Shown here: positions 15,280 through 23,072 of the stretch, piece by piece
How the letters are laid out: every line of letters starts with the position of its first letter
Position numbering within the stretch: position 1 is the first letter of the stretch
Origin: VRUE01 sp036266075
GTDB lineage: Bacteria > Actinomycetota > Thermoleophilia > Solirubrobacterales > 70-9
Direction of reading: 5' to 3'
Assembly: GCA_036266075.1 (NCBI GenBank)
Contig: DATANV010000025.1
Span: forward strand, 1 to 64,000
DNA: 64,000 bases
Notes under the pieces: generated by a model
Seen by the model: the letters and a program-made list of their open reading frames with translations, nothing else
Told to the model about the DNA's origin: nothing
Databases searched by the model: none
Made by a program: the position numbers and the translations under genes

Positions 15280-15858
15280 TTGGCTGCGCAGCGCGAATAC
15301 GAGTTGGTCCTGATGCTCGACCCCGGCAGGGATGCCGCGGGGCGAGATGCCGCTGCGCAGGAGGCGAAGAAGATGATCGAGGCCTCCGGCAGCCTGAAGC
15401 ACGAGAACGAGTGGGGGCTGCGCAAGCTGGCCTACGAGATCGAGCAGCGCAACGAGGCCGACTACCGCTGGTACCGCTTCGAGGCGCCGTCAGAGCTGCT
15501 CGACCAGCTCAACCACAGCCTCAAGATCGCCGAGGGCGTGCTGCGTTTTCGGATCTTCAAAGTCGACGCCGACGCGCCGGTGATGGTGCCCCCGGCGACC
15601 GCCGCGCCGGGCCCCGGCGCCTCGCGCGAGCGGTCCACTGCCACCGCTCCCCGCTCGCAGGCGGAGAGCGAGCCCGCGGCGGCGGCCGAGCCAGCGCCGA
15701 GTGAGGCACCGGCAGCCGTCGCCGAGCCACCGGCCGAGAGCCCAGCCGAGCCCGAGGCGGCCGTCGCCGAGCCGGAAGCCGCTGAGCCGGCCGCTGAACC
15801 CACTCCGGAGTCGTCCGCCGAGGACGGCGACGACCAGGCACCGGCAGCCGTCGAGTAG
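15280..15858 (+). CDS. rpsF: 30S ribosomal protein S6 with long acidic tail
   Basis: S6 binds the 16S rRNA central domain as a dimer with S18. Residues 1-95 match the S6 fold (REYELVLMLDP, LKHENEWGLRKLAYEI, ADYRWYRFEAP, LNHSLKIAEGVLRFRIFKVD). The protein is 192 residues, while S6 is usually about 95-135. The extra 90 residues are an Ala/Glu/Pro-rich repeat-like tail (AEPAPSEAPAAVAEPPAE and similar). TTG at 15280 is the only sensible start. It heads the conserved rpsF-ssb-rpsR-rplI order. Confidence 0.94.
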   Translation: MAAQREYELVLMLDPGRDAAGRDAAAQEAKKMIEASGSLKHENEWGLRKLAYEIEQRNEADYRWYRFEAPSELLDQLNHSLKIAEGVLRFRIFKVDADAPVMVPPATAAPGPGASRERSTATAPRSQAESEPAAAAEPAPSEAPAAVAEPPAESPAEPEAAVAEPEAAEPAAEPTPESSAEDGDDQAPAAVE

Positions 15859-15914
15859 GCGACTTTTCGCGCAGATTCCGCTTTCGGGGGGGAGAGTCGC
15901 GCCGCGTGCGCTCT

Positions 15915-15920
15915 TAGACT
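15915..15920 (+). promoter_or_regulatory. -10 box TAGACT upstream of ssb
   Basis: TAGACT would start transcription near 15927 and give a leader of about 29 bases containing the strong GGAGGAG ribosome-binding site before ssb. This would be an internal promoter inside the rpsF operon. Confidence 0.35.
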
Positions 15921-15955
15921 GAAACCTCGACAAACGATCTGGAGGAGTGAGAGCC

Positions 15956-16414
15956 GTGGCGGCTTCGAACATCAACGTGGTGGTCATCACCGGAAACCTG
16001 ACCCGCGATCCCGAGTTGCGCAGCACGCCCGGCGGAACCTCCGTCTGCAAGCTGCGCGTGGCGGTCAACAGCCGGCGCAAAGACCAAAGCGGCCAGTGGG
16101 TCGACAAGCCCAACTACTTCGACGTAACGGTCTGGGGCGCCCAGGGCGAGAACTGCGCCAACTACCTCTCCAAGGGTCGCCCGGTGGCGGTCGAAGGTCG
16201 GCTCGACTGGCGCGAGTGGGAGGACAAAGAGGGCGCCAAACGCCAGAGTGTCGAAATCATCGCCAACTCGGTCCAGTTCCTCGGCTCACGCGACGGCGGC
16301 GGCAATGGCAATGGCTTCACGCCGCAAAGCGACGTCCCCGCCGACACCAGCGACTTCCAAGGCGCGCCCGCCGGCGCCGCTGCCGGCGGTGGCGACGACG
16401 ATATTCCGTTCTAG
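15956..16414 (+). CDS. ssb: Single-stranded DNA-binding protein
   Basis: SSB coats single-stranded DNA during replication, repair and recombination. The 152-residue protein has one OB fold (INVVVITGNLTRDPELRSTP, GTSVCKLRVAVNSR, DVTVWGAQGENCANYLSKGRPVAVEGRLDWREWED). A Gly/Ala linker leads to the acidic tip DDDIPF that recruits partner proteins. GTG 15956 is chosen because GGAGGAG lies 8 bases upstream; the in-frame GTG at 15947 is part of that ribosome-binding site. It lies between rpsF and rpsR as in most bacteria. Confidence 0.95.
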   Translation: MAASNINVVVITGNLTRDPELRSTPGGTSVCKLRVAVNSRRKDQSGQWVDKPNYFDVTVWGAQGENCANYLSKGRPVAVEGRLDWREWEDKEGAKRQSVEIIANSVQFLGSRDGGGNGNGFTPQSDVPADTSDFQGAPAGAAAGGGDDDIPF

Positions 16415-16423
16415 GGAGCCCCT

Positions 16424-16458
16424 GCGAGCCGGGGCATGTAGCATCCCGGCTCGCTTTT
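16424..16458 (+). terminator. Terminator-like hairpin abutting the rpsR start
   Basis: GCGAGCCGGG (16424-16433) pairs perfectly with CCCGGCTCGC (16445-16454) around an 11-base loop and is followed directly by TTTT and the rpsR ATG at 16459. It has the form of an intrinsic terminator with a short U-run. It also hides the ribosome-binding region of rpsR, so it could attenuate or regulate rpsR-rplI expression. Confidence 0.6.
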
Positions 16459-16725
16459 ATGGCTAGGCCCAGAGAGAACGGATCGGCAGGACCTCGCCGC
16501 GGACGCCGCGGAGCGGAGCGTGTGCGGCCGCGCAAATACACGCGGATCAACTCCGAAGCGGTCGACTACAAGGACCTCAACTTGCTGCGGCGCTTCCTCT
16601 CCGACAAGGGGAAGACCCGCGGTCGGCGGGTGACGGGCCTCTCCCGCAAGCACCAGCGTCAGCTCTCGGTGGCTGTCAAGCGGGCGCGGGAGATCGCCCT
16701 GCTGCCCTACGTCGGAGAGCGCTGA
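16459..16725 (+). CDS. rpsR: 30S ribosomal protein S18
   Basis: S18 pairs with S6 on the 30S platform. The 88-residue protein has a basic N-terminal extension (PRRGRRGAERVRPRKY) and the core pattern INSEAVDYKDLNLLRRFLSD, RGRRVTGLSRKHQRQL, VKRAREIALLPYVGE. It lacks the zinc-type cysteines found in some S18 paralogues. There is no clear Shine-Dalgarno sequence because a strong hairpin plus TTTT occupies that region. The stop overlaps the rplI ATG by one base. Confidence 0.95.
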   Translation: MARPRENGSAGPRRGRRGAERVRPRKYTRINSEAVDYKDLNLLRRFLSDKGKTRGRRVTGLSRKHQRQLSVAVKRAREIALLPYVGER

Positions 16726-17177
16726 TGGCGCAGGCCATCCTGCTCGAGGACGTCGAGAGCCTCGGCCGCCGCGGCGAGCCCGTCGACGTTTCGCCAGGCT
16801 ACTTGCGCAACTACCTGATCCCTCGCAAGCTGGCGGCCCCGGCGACCCCGGGCGCGCTCGAGCAGGCACAGCAGCGCCAGGCGGCCGCCGAGAAGGCCGA
16901 GCGGCAGCGGGCGGCGCGCGAAGAGCAGGCGGCGGCTCTGCTCTCCAAGACCGTGCTGACGATCCAGCAGCGGGCCGACGACGGCGGCCGCCTGTTCGGC
17001 TCTGTCGGCGCCAAGGAGATCGTCGACGCGATCCGCGAGGCGCGCGACCTGCGCATCGACCGGCGCAAAGTCCGCCTCGAGCAGCCGCTCAGGGATATCG
17101 GCACGCACATGGTCGAGATCGAGCTGGCCGACGGCACGGTCGCCACGGTCAAGACGATCATCGCCGAGGAGAGCTAG
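16725..17177 (+). CDS. rplI: 50S ribosomal protein L9
   Basis: L9 binds 23S rRNA near the L1 stalk and reaches over the 30S subunit. The 150-residue protein has the N-terminal rRNA-binding domain (ILLEDVESLGRRGEPVDVSPGYLRNYLIPRKLA), the long connecting helix rich in Ala, Gln, Arg and Glu (about 45-75), and the C-terminal domain (ADDGGRLFGSVGAKEIVDAI...RKVRLEQPLRDIGTHMVEIEL). The length is typical. The start overlaps the rpsR stop (TGATG). Confidence 0.95.
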   Translation: MAQAILLEDVESLGRRGEPVDVSPGYLRNYLIPRKLAAPATPGALEQAQQRQAAAEKAERQRAAREEQAAALLSKTVLTIQQRADDGGRLFGSVGAKEIVDAIREARDLRIDRRKVRLEQPLRDIGTHMVEIELADGTVATVKTIIAEES

Positions 17178-17258
17178 CTGCGCCGTCTGCCGACCCGGCT
17201 GACTCGCCGCGCCAGGGCGAGGACGCGGTTCGGCTGGGCACGCTCGGAGCGGGCGACT

Positions 17259-17894
17259 GTGGCCTTGGCCGCGGTCGCGCTGGGCGGCGCCGGCACGGTC
17301 CTCGCCGGCCAGTTCGCCCGCATGCTGCGCCGCCGCGCCCACGAGCACGACGGCAGCGAGGGACTGGTCGAAGCGGCGCCCGCCGCGGCGCTCGACACGG
17401 TCGGCGTCGCCGTCAGCGGCTACGCCGCGGCACCCCGCAGCGAGACCGTCCTCTTCAACCTGCTGACCGGCTTCCTCGGCGCCTTCACGATGGTGCGGAT
17501 CTCGGCGCTGGGAATCCGCGACAGCTGGGGACCGTTCCGCAACGTGCGGATCGGCGGCCGTCACATCCACCACTTCGTGCCCGGCATCCTGCTCGCCTTC
17601 GCTTCAGGCACCGCAGCGCTGCTGACCGACGACGACGCGTTGGAGGACCGGCTCGCGATCCCGATGGGCGTCGGCATGGGCCTGACCTTCGACGAGGCGG
17701 CCCTGTTGCTCGACCTGCGCGACGTCTACTGGACCCGCGAGGGACTGCTCAGCGTCCAGCTCAGCCTCGGCGCGACGGCGATCCTCAGCACCGCGATCCT
17801 CACCCAGCGGATGCTGCGCCGCGGCGAGCGGCGCCAGGAGGAGGCCGGCCAGATCCCGCCGGCACCCGCGGAAGAAGAAGTTGCCGTTATTTGA
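17259..17894 (+). CDS. Integral membrane protein of unknown function
   Basis: The 211-residue protein has about four to five hydrophobic segments (1-20, 65-80, 108-125, 155-175). Conserved-looking polar patches are RNVRIGGRHIHHFVPGI and DEAALLLDLRDVYW, with His and Asp residues placed beside helices. I do not recognise a named family. GTG 17259 is used, but the frame is open back to 17178 directly after the rplI stop, and that stretch (arginine-rich, no ATG/GTG/TTG) could be coding if a CTG start at 17178 is used. It may be co-transcribed with rplI. Confidence 0.65.
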   Translation: MALAAVALGGAGTVLAGQFARMLRRRAHEHDGSEGLVEAAPAAALDTVGVAVSGYAAAPRSETVLFNLLTGFLGAFTMVRISALGIRDSWGPFRNVRIGGRHIHHFVPGILLAFASGTAALLTDDDALEDRLAIPMGVGMGLTFDEAALLLDLRDVYWTREGLLSVQLSLGATAILSTAILTQRMLRRGERRQEEAGQIPPAPAEEEVAVI

Positions 17895-17976
17895 CGATCT
17901 GCGCACCACGTGCGCACCCGCGTCCGGAACATTGGGGCTATGAGTCAGCCGGTCGCAACTGGTAGTGCGAAACGCG

Positions 17977-17991
17977 CTACGCTGAGCGTAG
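17977..17991 (+). promoter_or_regulatory. Palindromic operator overlapping the toxin-antitoxin promoter and start
   Basis: The 15-bp sequence CTACGCTGAGCGTAG is a perfect palindrome around its central G. It contains a -10-like TACGCT (17978-17983) and ends on the first base of the in-frame GTG at 17991, seven bases after the box. An autoregulating ribbon-helix-helix antitoxin would be expected to bind here. Confidence 0.5.
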
Positions 17992-18242
17992 TGGCCGGCG
18001 CTCCGCCTCCCCTCTCGTTGCGGCTTGGCCGCTCGGCGCTGAGCGCATTGGAGAATCTCGCCAAGTGGCGTGGGGTCACGAAGGCCGAAGCGGCCCGCCA
18101 GGCGATCGAGGAGGCAGCGGAGCGAGAGCGGAGGAGGAGAGGGCTGGCGCAGGAGGCACGCAGGCTGATGCGCGACCCCGGGTACGTGGCCGAGGCACTG
18201 GAGGTCGTCGAGCTCATGGAGGACCTTCGTGGTCCGCGGTGA
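17991..18242 (+). CDS. Ribbon-helix-helix antitoxin (MazE/CopG-like)
   Basis: The protein neutralises the downstream toxin and probably represses its own operon. From GTG 17991 it has 83 residues. An N-terminal ribbon-helix-helix pattern (LSLRLGRSALSALENLAKWRGVTKAEAARQAI, residues about 8-40; LSLRL strand and two helices) is followed by a charged helical tail that would contact the toxin. An upstream in-frame ATG at 17940 would add 17 disordered residues and put the palindromic operator inside the gene, so 17991 is preferred. It overlaps the toxin gene by 14 nt. Confidence 0.75.
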   Translation: MAGAPPPLSLRLGRSALSALENLAKWRGVTKAEAARQAIEEAAERERRRRGLAQEARRLMRDPGYVAEALEVVELMEDLRGPR

Positions 18243-18546
18243 CGCGCACGCGATTCATATGCCCAAGGCACGCGGTCGGGTCCAGCACGGCAAACGCTTT
18301 GCGATCGTCGTTCAAGCCGACGATCTTCTCTCGCTTTCGACGGTGATCGTTTGCCCGACCTCGCAGTCGGTACCGCCAGCGAGCTTTCATCCGGAGGTCC
18401 ACTTAGAAGGCGAGCCAACACGTGTCCTCTGCGAGATGGCCGGCGCCGTCGACGCGAGCCGCCTCGGCAAGTCGGTGGGCCATCTCACAGTCGACGAGCT
18501 CGGAGCCGTCGAGGACGCCCTCTCCCTCGTCCTCGATCTTCGCTGA
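18229..18546 (+). CDS. MazF/PemK-family toxin (endoribonuclease)
   Basis: The toxin cleaves mRNA to arrest growth when the antitoxin is degraded. The 105-residue protein carries MazF-like features: the strand with R17-G-x-V near the start, HGKRFAIVVQADD, STVIVCPTSQS, LCEMAGAVDASRLGKSVGHLTVDEL and a closing helix. The usual GEIW motif at the N-terminus is replaced by a different sequence. GTG 18229 lies inside the end of the antitoxin gene (14-nt overlap). Confidence 0.85.
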   Translation: MVRGDAHAIHMPKARGRVQHGKRFAIVVQADDLLSLSTVIVCPTSQSVPPASFHPEVHLEGEPTRVLCEMAGAVDASRLGKSVGHLTVDELGAVEDALSLVLDLR

Positions 18547-18571
18547 GGCCGCATGAGAATCGTCCGCAAAC

Positions 18572-18587
18572 ACGCATTTCGATGCGT
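18572..18587 (+). terminator. Short hairpin with UUCG loop after the toxin gene
   Basis: ACGCAT and ATGCGT form a 6-bp stem around TTCG, 26 bases after the toxin stop and before dnaB. The following sequence is only moderately T-rich, so this is a weak terminator candidate. Confidence 0.3.
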
Positions 18588-18656
18588 TGAGCTTGCCTTG
18601 CTTGGCTAGGTTGAAAGTGCCCGCACTGCCGCCGGTGCGCGGCGGACACTGAGACG

Positions 18657-20081
18657 ATGCCGCAGCCTTCCGCCACCCACGTCCCGCCGCAGAACATTGA
18701 GGCCGAGGAATCGGTTCTGGGGGCGATGCTGGTCGCCGAGCCGTCGCTGAGCCGGGTGATCGACGAGGTGAAGCTCAATGCCGAGGACTTCTACCTCGAG
18801 AAACACGCGCTGATCTTCGCCTGCGCGCGCGACCTCTACGCCGGCTCGAAGCCGGTCGACGAGCTGAGCGTCAGCGAGGCGCTGGTCCAGCGCAACGAGA
18901 TCGAGCAGGCGGGCGGCAAGCACTACGTCTCCGAGCTGGCGGCGAAGGTGCCGGCGGCCGGCAACGCCAAGCACTACGCCGAGATCGTCCAGCAGAACTC
19001 GCTGCTGCGGCGGCTGCTCGGCGCCGGCCAGGAAATCCAGGGCTGGGTGCACCAGCGCGACGGCGAACCGCGCGAGCTATCGGAGCGGGCCGAGAAGCTG
19101 CTCTTCGACGTCGCCCACAAAGAGCAGGCGAGCGACTTCCGCCTGCTCTCCGAGATCCTCCACGACGAGGTCGACCGCCTGGAGAAGCTCTCTACCGGCG
19201 AGCTGGAGCTGACCGGGACCCCCTCGGGCTTCCGCGACATCGACGCGATCACGGGGGGCTTCCAGCCGGGGAACCTGATCATCGTCGCTGCCCGCCCGGC
19301 GATGGGCAAGTCGGCAATCGTCGCCAACATCGCTGAGAACGTCGCTGTCAAACGGCAGCTGCCCGTCGCCTTCTTCTCGCTCGAGATGTCGGAGGTCGAG
19401 CTGGCGCAGCGCTTCATCGCCTGCCGAGCGCGGATCTCGGGCGACAAGCTGCGCAAGGGGCAGGTCGCGCAGAAGGACTGGCCGAAGGTGGTGCGCGCCT
19501 GCAACGAGCTGGAGGAGGCACCGCTCTGGTTCGACGACTCCTCCGATCTAGGCCTGCTCGACCTGCGGGCCAAGGCGCGACGACTGCACGCCCAAACGCA
19601 GGACCGGGGCGGGCTCGGCCTGGTGATCGTCGACTACCTGCAGTTGATGCGTGCCGACGACCCGCGCGCCAACCGGGTCGAGCAGGTCGGCCAGATGAGT
19701 CGTGGCCTGAAGATCCTCGCCCGCGAGCTGGAGGTGCCGGTGCTGGCGATCTCGCAGCTGTCGCGGGCGCCCGAGCAGCGCCACCCGCCGAAGCCGATGC
19801 TCTCTGACCTGCGCGAGTCGGGCTCGATCGAGCAGGACGCCGACGTCGTCGCCTTCCTCTATCGCGAGGACTACTACCGCGACCCCGAAGACGAGCCCGA
19901 CGGCCTGGCGGACGTAATTATCGCCAAGCACAGGAATGGGCCGATCGGCTCGCCGAAGCTCGTCTTCCTCGACCGCTTCCCGAAATTCGCCGACTTCTCC
20001 GGCCACGAACGGCCGGTCGAGCAGCCGGCCGGCGAAGGGCCACCGCTGGAGGATGCGGCCAGCGCGGGGCCTGACTTCTGA
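18657..20081 (+). CDS. dnaB: Replicative DNA helicase
   Basis: The hexameric DnaB unwinds DNA at the replication fork. The 474-residue protein has the N-terminal domain (PPQNIEAEESVLGAML) and a RecA-like domain with Walker A ARPAMGKSA (about residue 220). Further motifs are FFSLEMSEVELAQR, RKGQVAQKDW, Walker B LGLVIVDYLQLM, ISQLSRAPEQR and LRESGSIEQDADVV. There is no intein. ATG 18657 is preceded by GACACT-N6, a weak version of the leaderless -10. The stop overlaps the loader gene (TGATG). Confidence 0.95.
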   Translation: MPQPSATHVPPQNIEAEESVLGAMLVAEPSLSRVIDEVKLNAEDFYLEKHALIFACARDLYAGSKPVDELSVSEALVQRNEIEQAGGKHYVSELAAKVPAAGNAKHYAEIVQQNSLLRRLLGAGQEIQGWVHQRDGEPRELSERAEKLLFDVAHKEQASDFRLLSEILHDEVDRLEKLSTGELELTGTPSGFRDIDAITGGFQPGNLIIVAARPAMGKSAIVANIAENVAVKRQLPVAFFSLEMSEVELAQRFIACRARISGDKLRKGQVAQKDWPKVVRACNELEEAPLWFDDSSDLGLLDLRAKARRLHAQTQDRGGLGLVIVDYLQLMRADDPRANRVEQVGQMSRGLKILARELEVPVLAISQLSRAPEQRHPPKPMLSDLRESGSIEQDADVVAFLYREDYYRDPEDEPDGLADVIIAKHRNGPIGSPKLVFLDRFPKFADFSGHERPVEQPAGEGPPLEDAASAGPDF

Positions 20082-20842
20082 TGCCGGCGATCCCGCGCAG
20101 CGAGCCGTTCGCCCAGCGTGCCTGTCCGCTCGGCGTCTGCGACGGCTCGGGCTGGATCCTCGGCCCCGAGGACGTCGCCCGTCCCTGCGAGTGTCGCGAG
20201 CAGCGCCTGCGCCGGGGACGAGTGCGCGGCGTCGCCTCGGCGATCCCACCCCGCTACCGCGGCGTCTCCTTCGACCGTCCGCCGGTTTCCGACATGTCGC
20301 GCGACATGGCGACGCGCCACGTCGTTAACGCGGTCCGGGCCTTCGTCGACGACCTCGACGAGAATCTCGCCGCCGGCAAGGGAATGTGGCTGATGGGCAA
20401 CACGGGAACCGGCAAGACGACTCTCGGCATGCTCGCCGCAAAGCACGCTCTCGCTGCCGGGCGCAGCGTCGCCGTCTACTTCGCGCCGAAACTGCTCACC
20501 CAGATCCGGCAGACCTACCAGGCGACCGACACCGAGGACGCCTACGACGCCTTCTTCCGGCGGCTGACCTCGGTCGACCTGCTCTACATCGACGACCTCG
20601 GCTCCGAGCGGCACACCGACTGGGTCGTCGAGCAGCTCTATGCGCTGGTCAACGAGCGCTACGAGAACCAGCGCTCGGTTCTCGTTACCAGCAACGCCGG
20701 GCGCAACGTCGAGGAGGGCCGGCGAGCGCTCGAGGAGCAGATCGGCTCACGCACGGTCTCGCGCCTGATCGAGATCTGCGACGACCCGCTGCCGCTGTTC
20801 GGCCCGGACCGGCGCGAGCAGGCGCGCGCGGTCGGCGCGTAA
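20081..20842 (+). CDS. DnaC-like helicase loader / AAA+ ATPase
   Basis: The 253-residue protein resembles DnaC/DnaI loaders. Its N-terminal cysteine cluster (C15-xxxx-C20 and C36-x-C38) may bind zinc. The AAA+ core has Walker A GNTGTGKTT (about 108-116), Walker B LLYIDDLGSE, sensor SVLVTSNAGRN and the arginine-finger region GSRTVSRLIEICDD. Its start overlaps the dnaB stop by one base, which strongly suggests it loads that helicase. Related folds (IstB, transposition helper) are excluded by the context. Confidence 0.88.
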   Translation: MPAIPRSEPFAQRACPLGVCDGSGWILGPEDVARPCECREQRLRRGRVRGVASAIPPRYRGVSFDRPPVSDMSRDMATRHVVNAVRAFVDDLDENLAAGKGMWLMGNTGTGKTTLGMLAAKHALAAGRSVAVYFAPKLLTQIRQTYQATDTEDAYDAFFRRLTSVDLLYIDDLGSERHTDWVVEQLYALVNERYENQRSVLVTSNAGRNVEEGRRALEEQIGSRTVSRLIEICDDPLPLFGPDRREQARAVGA

Positions 20843-20865
20843 AACCAGTCAGAATTCTCGCCGGC

Positions 20866-22236
20866 ATGCCCGGAATCGTCATAGTCGGCGCCCAATGGGG
20901 CGATGAGGGGAAGGGCAAGGTCACCGACCTGCTCGCCGAGCAGGCGCAGGCGATCGTCCGCTTCCAAGGCGGCAACAACGCCGGCCACACGATCGTCCGC
21001 GACGGCGAGGAGTTCAAGTTCCACCTGATCCCCTCGGGCATCCTCTACCCCGACAAGGTCAGCGCGATCGGCAATGGCGTGGTCCTCGACCCGCGCATCC
21101 TGCTGGGCGAGATCGACGGCCTGAAACGACGGGGCGTCGATGTCGGAAACTTGCGGATTTCCGCAAACGCGCACCTGATCATGCCCTACCACGTGCTGCT
21201 CGACACGGCTGGCGAGGTGATGCTGGGGAAGCTCTCGATCGGCACGACGCGGCGCGGGATCGGCCCCTGCTACGCCGACAAGGCGCTGCGGCTGGGGATC
21301 CGCGTCCAGGACCTGCTCGACGAGAAGATCCTGCGCAAGAAGATCATGGCCGCGCTGGAGCCCAAGCAGCAGGCCCTGCGCGAACTCTCGGTGCAGCGCC
21401 GCAAGCTGCGCAAGGAGGCCGGCGAGGGGACGCGCGAAGGCGGCGACCACTCGGTCGCCGAGGCGCCCGACCCGCGCCTCGACCTGCACACGATGACCGA
21501 GGAGTTCGCCGGCTACGGGCACCGCCTCGAGCCGCACATCGCCGACACCGCGCGCCTCTGCTGGGATCTGCTCGACAGTGGCAGGACGGTCCTCTTCGAG
21601 GGTGCCCAGGCGACGCTGCTCGACCTCGACCACGGCACCTATCCCTTCGTGACGTCCTCCAACCCGATCGCCGGTGCCGCCTGCGTCGGCGCCGGAGTCG
21701 GGCCAACAGACATCGATCAGGTGTTGGGCGTCGCCAAGGCTTACGCGACGCGGGTCGGCGCCGGACCGTTCCCGACCGAGCTGGATGACGAGGTCGGCCG
21801 GCACATGCTCGAACGCGGCCACGAGTACGGCACGACGACGGGCCGTGAGCGGCGCTGCGGCTGGATGGACCTGGTCGCCCTGCGCTACGCGGTACGGCTC
21901 AACCGGATGAGCGCCCTGACGATCACCAAGCTCGACGTGCTCAGCGGCATCGACCGGCTGCGGGTCGCGGTTCGCTACCGCTCGCGCGAGGGGGCGATCT
22001 TCGACGAGTTCCCCTACCACCAGTCGATCCTGCACGGCGCCGAGCCCGAGTACGAAGAGCTGCCGGGCTTCGACGCCGACCTCGGCGAGTGCCGCGACGA
22101 GGCGGACCTGCCTCCTCAGGCCCGCGACTACCTGCGCTTCATCGCCGACTTCGCCGGCGTGCCGGTGCGGTTGGTCGGCGTCGGCCCGGGTCGCGATCAG
22201 GTCGTATGGGTCGGCGGAAACCCCGGCGTGCTCTAA
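20866..22236 (+). CDS. purA: Adenylosuccinate synthetase
   Basis: PurA converts IMP and aspartate to adenylosuccinate using GTP, in AMP synthesis. The 456-residue protein starts with the P-loop and catalytic block GAQWGDEGKGKVTDLL. It continues with RFQGGNNAGHT, IPSGIL, SIGTTRRGIGPCYADK, FEGAQATLLDLDHGTYPFVTSSNP, GAGPFPTEL, GTTTGRERRCGW and KLDVLSG. It is about 25 residues longer than E. coli PurA, because a charged segment (about residues 165-208, KLRKEAGEGTREGGDH) is inserted in the helical region. The ATG at 20866 follows a 23-bp gap after the loader gene. Confidence 0.95.
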   Translation: MPGIVIVGAQWGDEGKGKVTDLLAEQAQAIVRFQGGNNAGHTIVRDGEEFKFHLIPSGILYPDKVSAIGNGVVLDPRILLGEIDGLKRRGVDVGNLRISANAHLIMPYHVLLDTAGEVMLGKLSIGTTRRGIGPCYADKALRLGIRVQDLLDEKILRKKIMAALEPKQQALRELSVQRRKLRKEAGEGTREGGDHSVAEAPDPRLDLHTMTEEFAGYGHRLEPHIADTARLCWDLLDSGRTVLFEGAQATLLDLDHGTYPFVTSSNPIAGAACVGAGVGPTDIDQVLGVAKAYATRVGAGPFPTELDDEVGRHMLERGHEYGTTTGRERRCGWMDLVALRYAVRLNRMSALTITKLDVLSGIDRLRVAVRYRSREGAIFDEFPYHQSILHGAEPEYEELPGFDADLGECRDEADLPPQARDYLRFIADFAGVPVRLVGVGPGRDQVVWVGGNPGVL

Positions 22237-22239
22237 AGT
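22234..22239 (+). promoter_or_regulatory. -10 box TAAAGT of the TetR gene, overlapping the purA stop codon
   Basis: TAAAGT begins with the purA stop codon TAA and is followed by six bases and the GTG at 22246. This is a clean TAnnnT-N6-GTG leaderless arrangement. Confidence 0.55.
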
Positions 22240-22245
22240 CTGGGC

Positions 22246-22935
22246 GTGGCTTCAGGTAGACGCACGGCCAAAGTGGGCGAGCGGCTGCCAAGGGGTCGTC
22301 ACGGGCTGCCGCGGGAGGCGGTGACGGAGTCCCAACGGCGGCGCATCCTGCAGGCGATGATCGAGGTCGTCGCCGAGCGAGGCTACCCCGAGACGCGGGT
22401 CGTCGACGTGATCGGTGTCGCTGGCGTATCGCGCAAGACGTTCTACGAGCTGTTCGCGAGCAAGGAGGACTGCTTCCTCGCCGCCTACGACGTGCTGCTC
22501 GGCAACCTGCTCGGCGACACCGCCAGGGGTTTCGAGTCGAAACCGGGCGCACCCTGGGCGGAGCGCGTCGCGGCCGGGCTCGGCGAGCTGCTGAAACACC
22601 TCGCCGAGCATCCCGACGAGGGGCGCTTCGCGATCGTCGAGGTGCTCGCTGCGGGGCCCAAGGCGCTGGCGCGGCGCGACGCCGCCCTGCGCCAGTTCAC
22701 CGGCTTTCTCGACGCCGGCCGAGCCGAGACCTCGGTCGAGTTGCCGGGCATCACTTCGCTGTCGCTGGCTGGCGGTATCAACGAGCTGCTCTACAGCGAG
22801 ATCCTGCACGGCGCTTCCTCGCGCCTGCCGAGTCGGCTGCCGGACCTGATGTTCTGGATCACGCTGCCCTTCCTCGGCCCTGAGGGGGCCGCCGCCGAGC
22901 GCGAGCGTGTGCGCCTGGCGATGCTGGAGCCATGA
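22246..22935 (+). CDS. TetR-family transcriptional regulator
   Basis: The 229-residue protein has a helix-turn-helix domain near residues 28-75 (RRRILQAMIEVVAERGYPETRVVDVIGVAGVSRKTFYELFASKEDCFLAAYD). The ligand domain is diverse, as is typical of the family. It lies upstream of the first four-cysteine secreted protein gene (138 bp away, same strand), so that gene or the nearby MCE operon may be a target; this is inference from position only. Confidence 0.9.
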   Translation: MASGRRTAKVGERLPRGRHGLPREAVTESQRRRILQAMIEVVAERGYPETRVVDVIGVAGVSRKTFYELFASKEDCFLAAYDVLLGNLLGDTARGFESKPGAPWAERVAAGLGELLKHLAEHPDEGRFAIVEVLAAGPKALARRDAALRQFTGFLDAGRAETSVELPGITSLSLAGGINELLYSEILHGASSRLPSRLPDLMFWITLPFLGPEGAAAERERVRLAMLEP

Positions 22936-23072
22936 CGCAACGGGGTTAAGCCGCTCTTTTGCGGGAACAGGAGGGTTGTGAAAAGGCCGGGGCTGGTAGT
23001 TTTGCCGCGGGAACAATCAGGCTTCAATGGCCGGGGCTCGGACGGGCAGGCCGAAAAGGAGAGAGACAGAGA

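Noticed and set aside
15859..15905. Imperfect GCGACT/AGTCGC pairing between rpsF and ssb
   Set aside because: The stem is only 6 bp with a loop of more than 25 bases and no T-run. I do not call a terminator.
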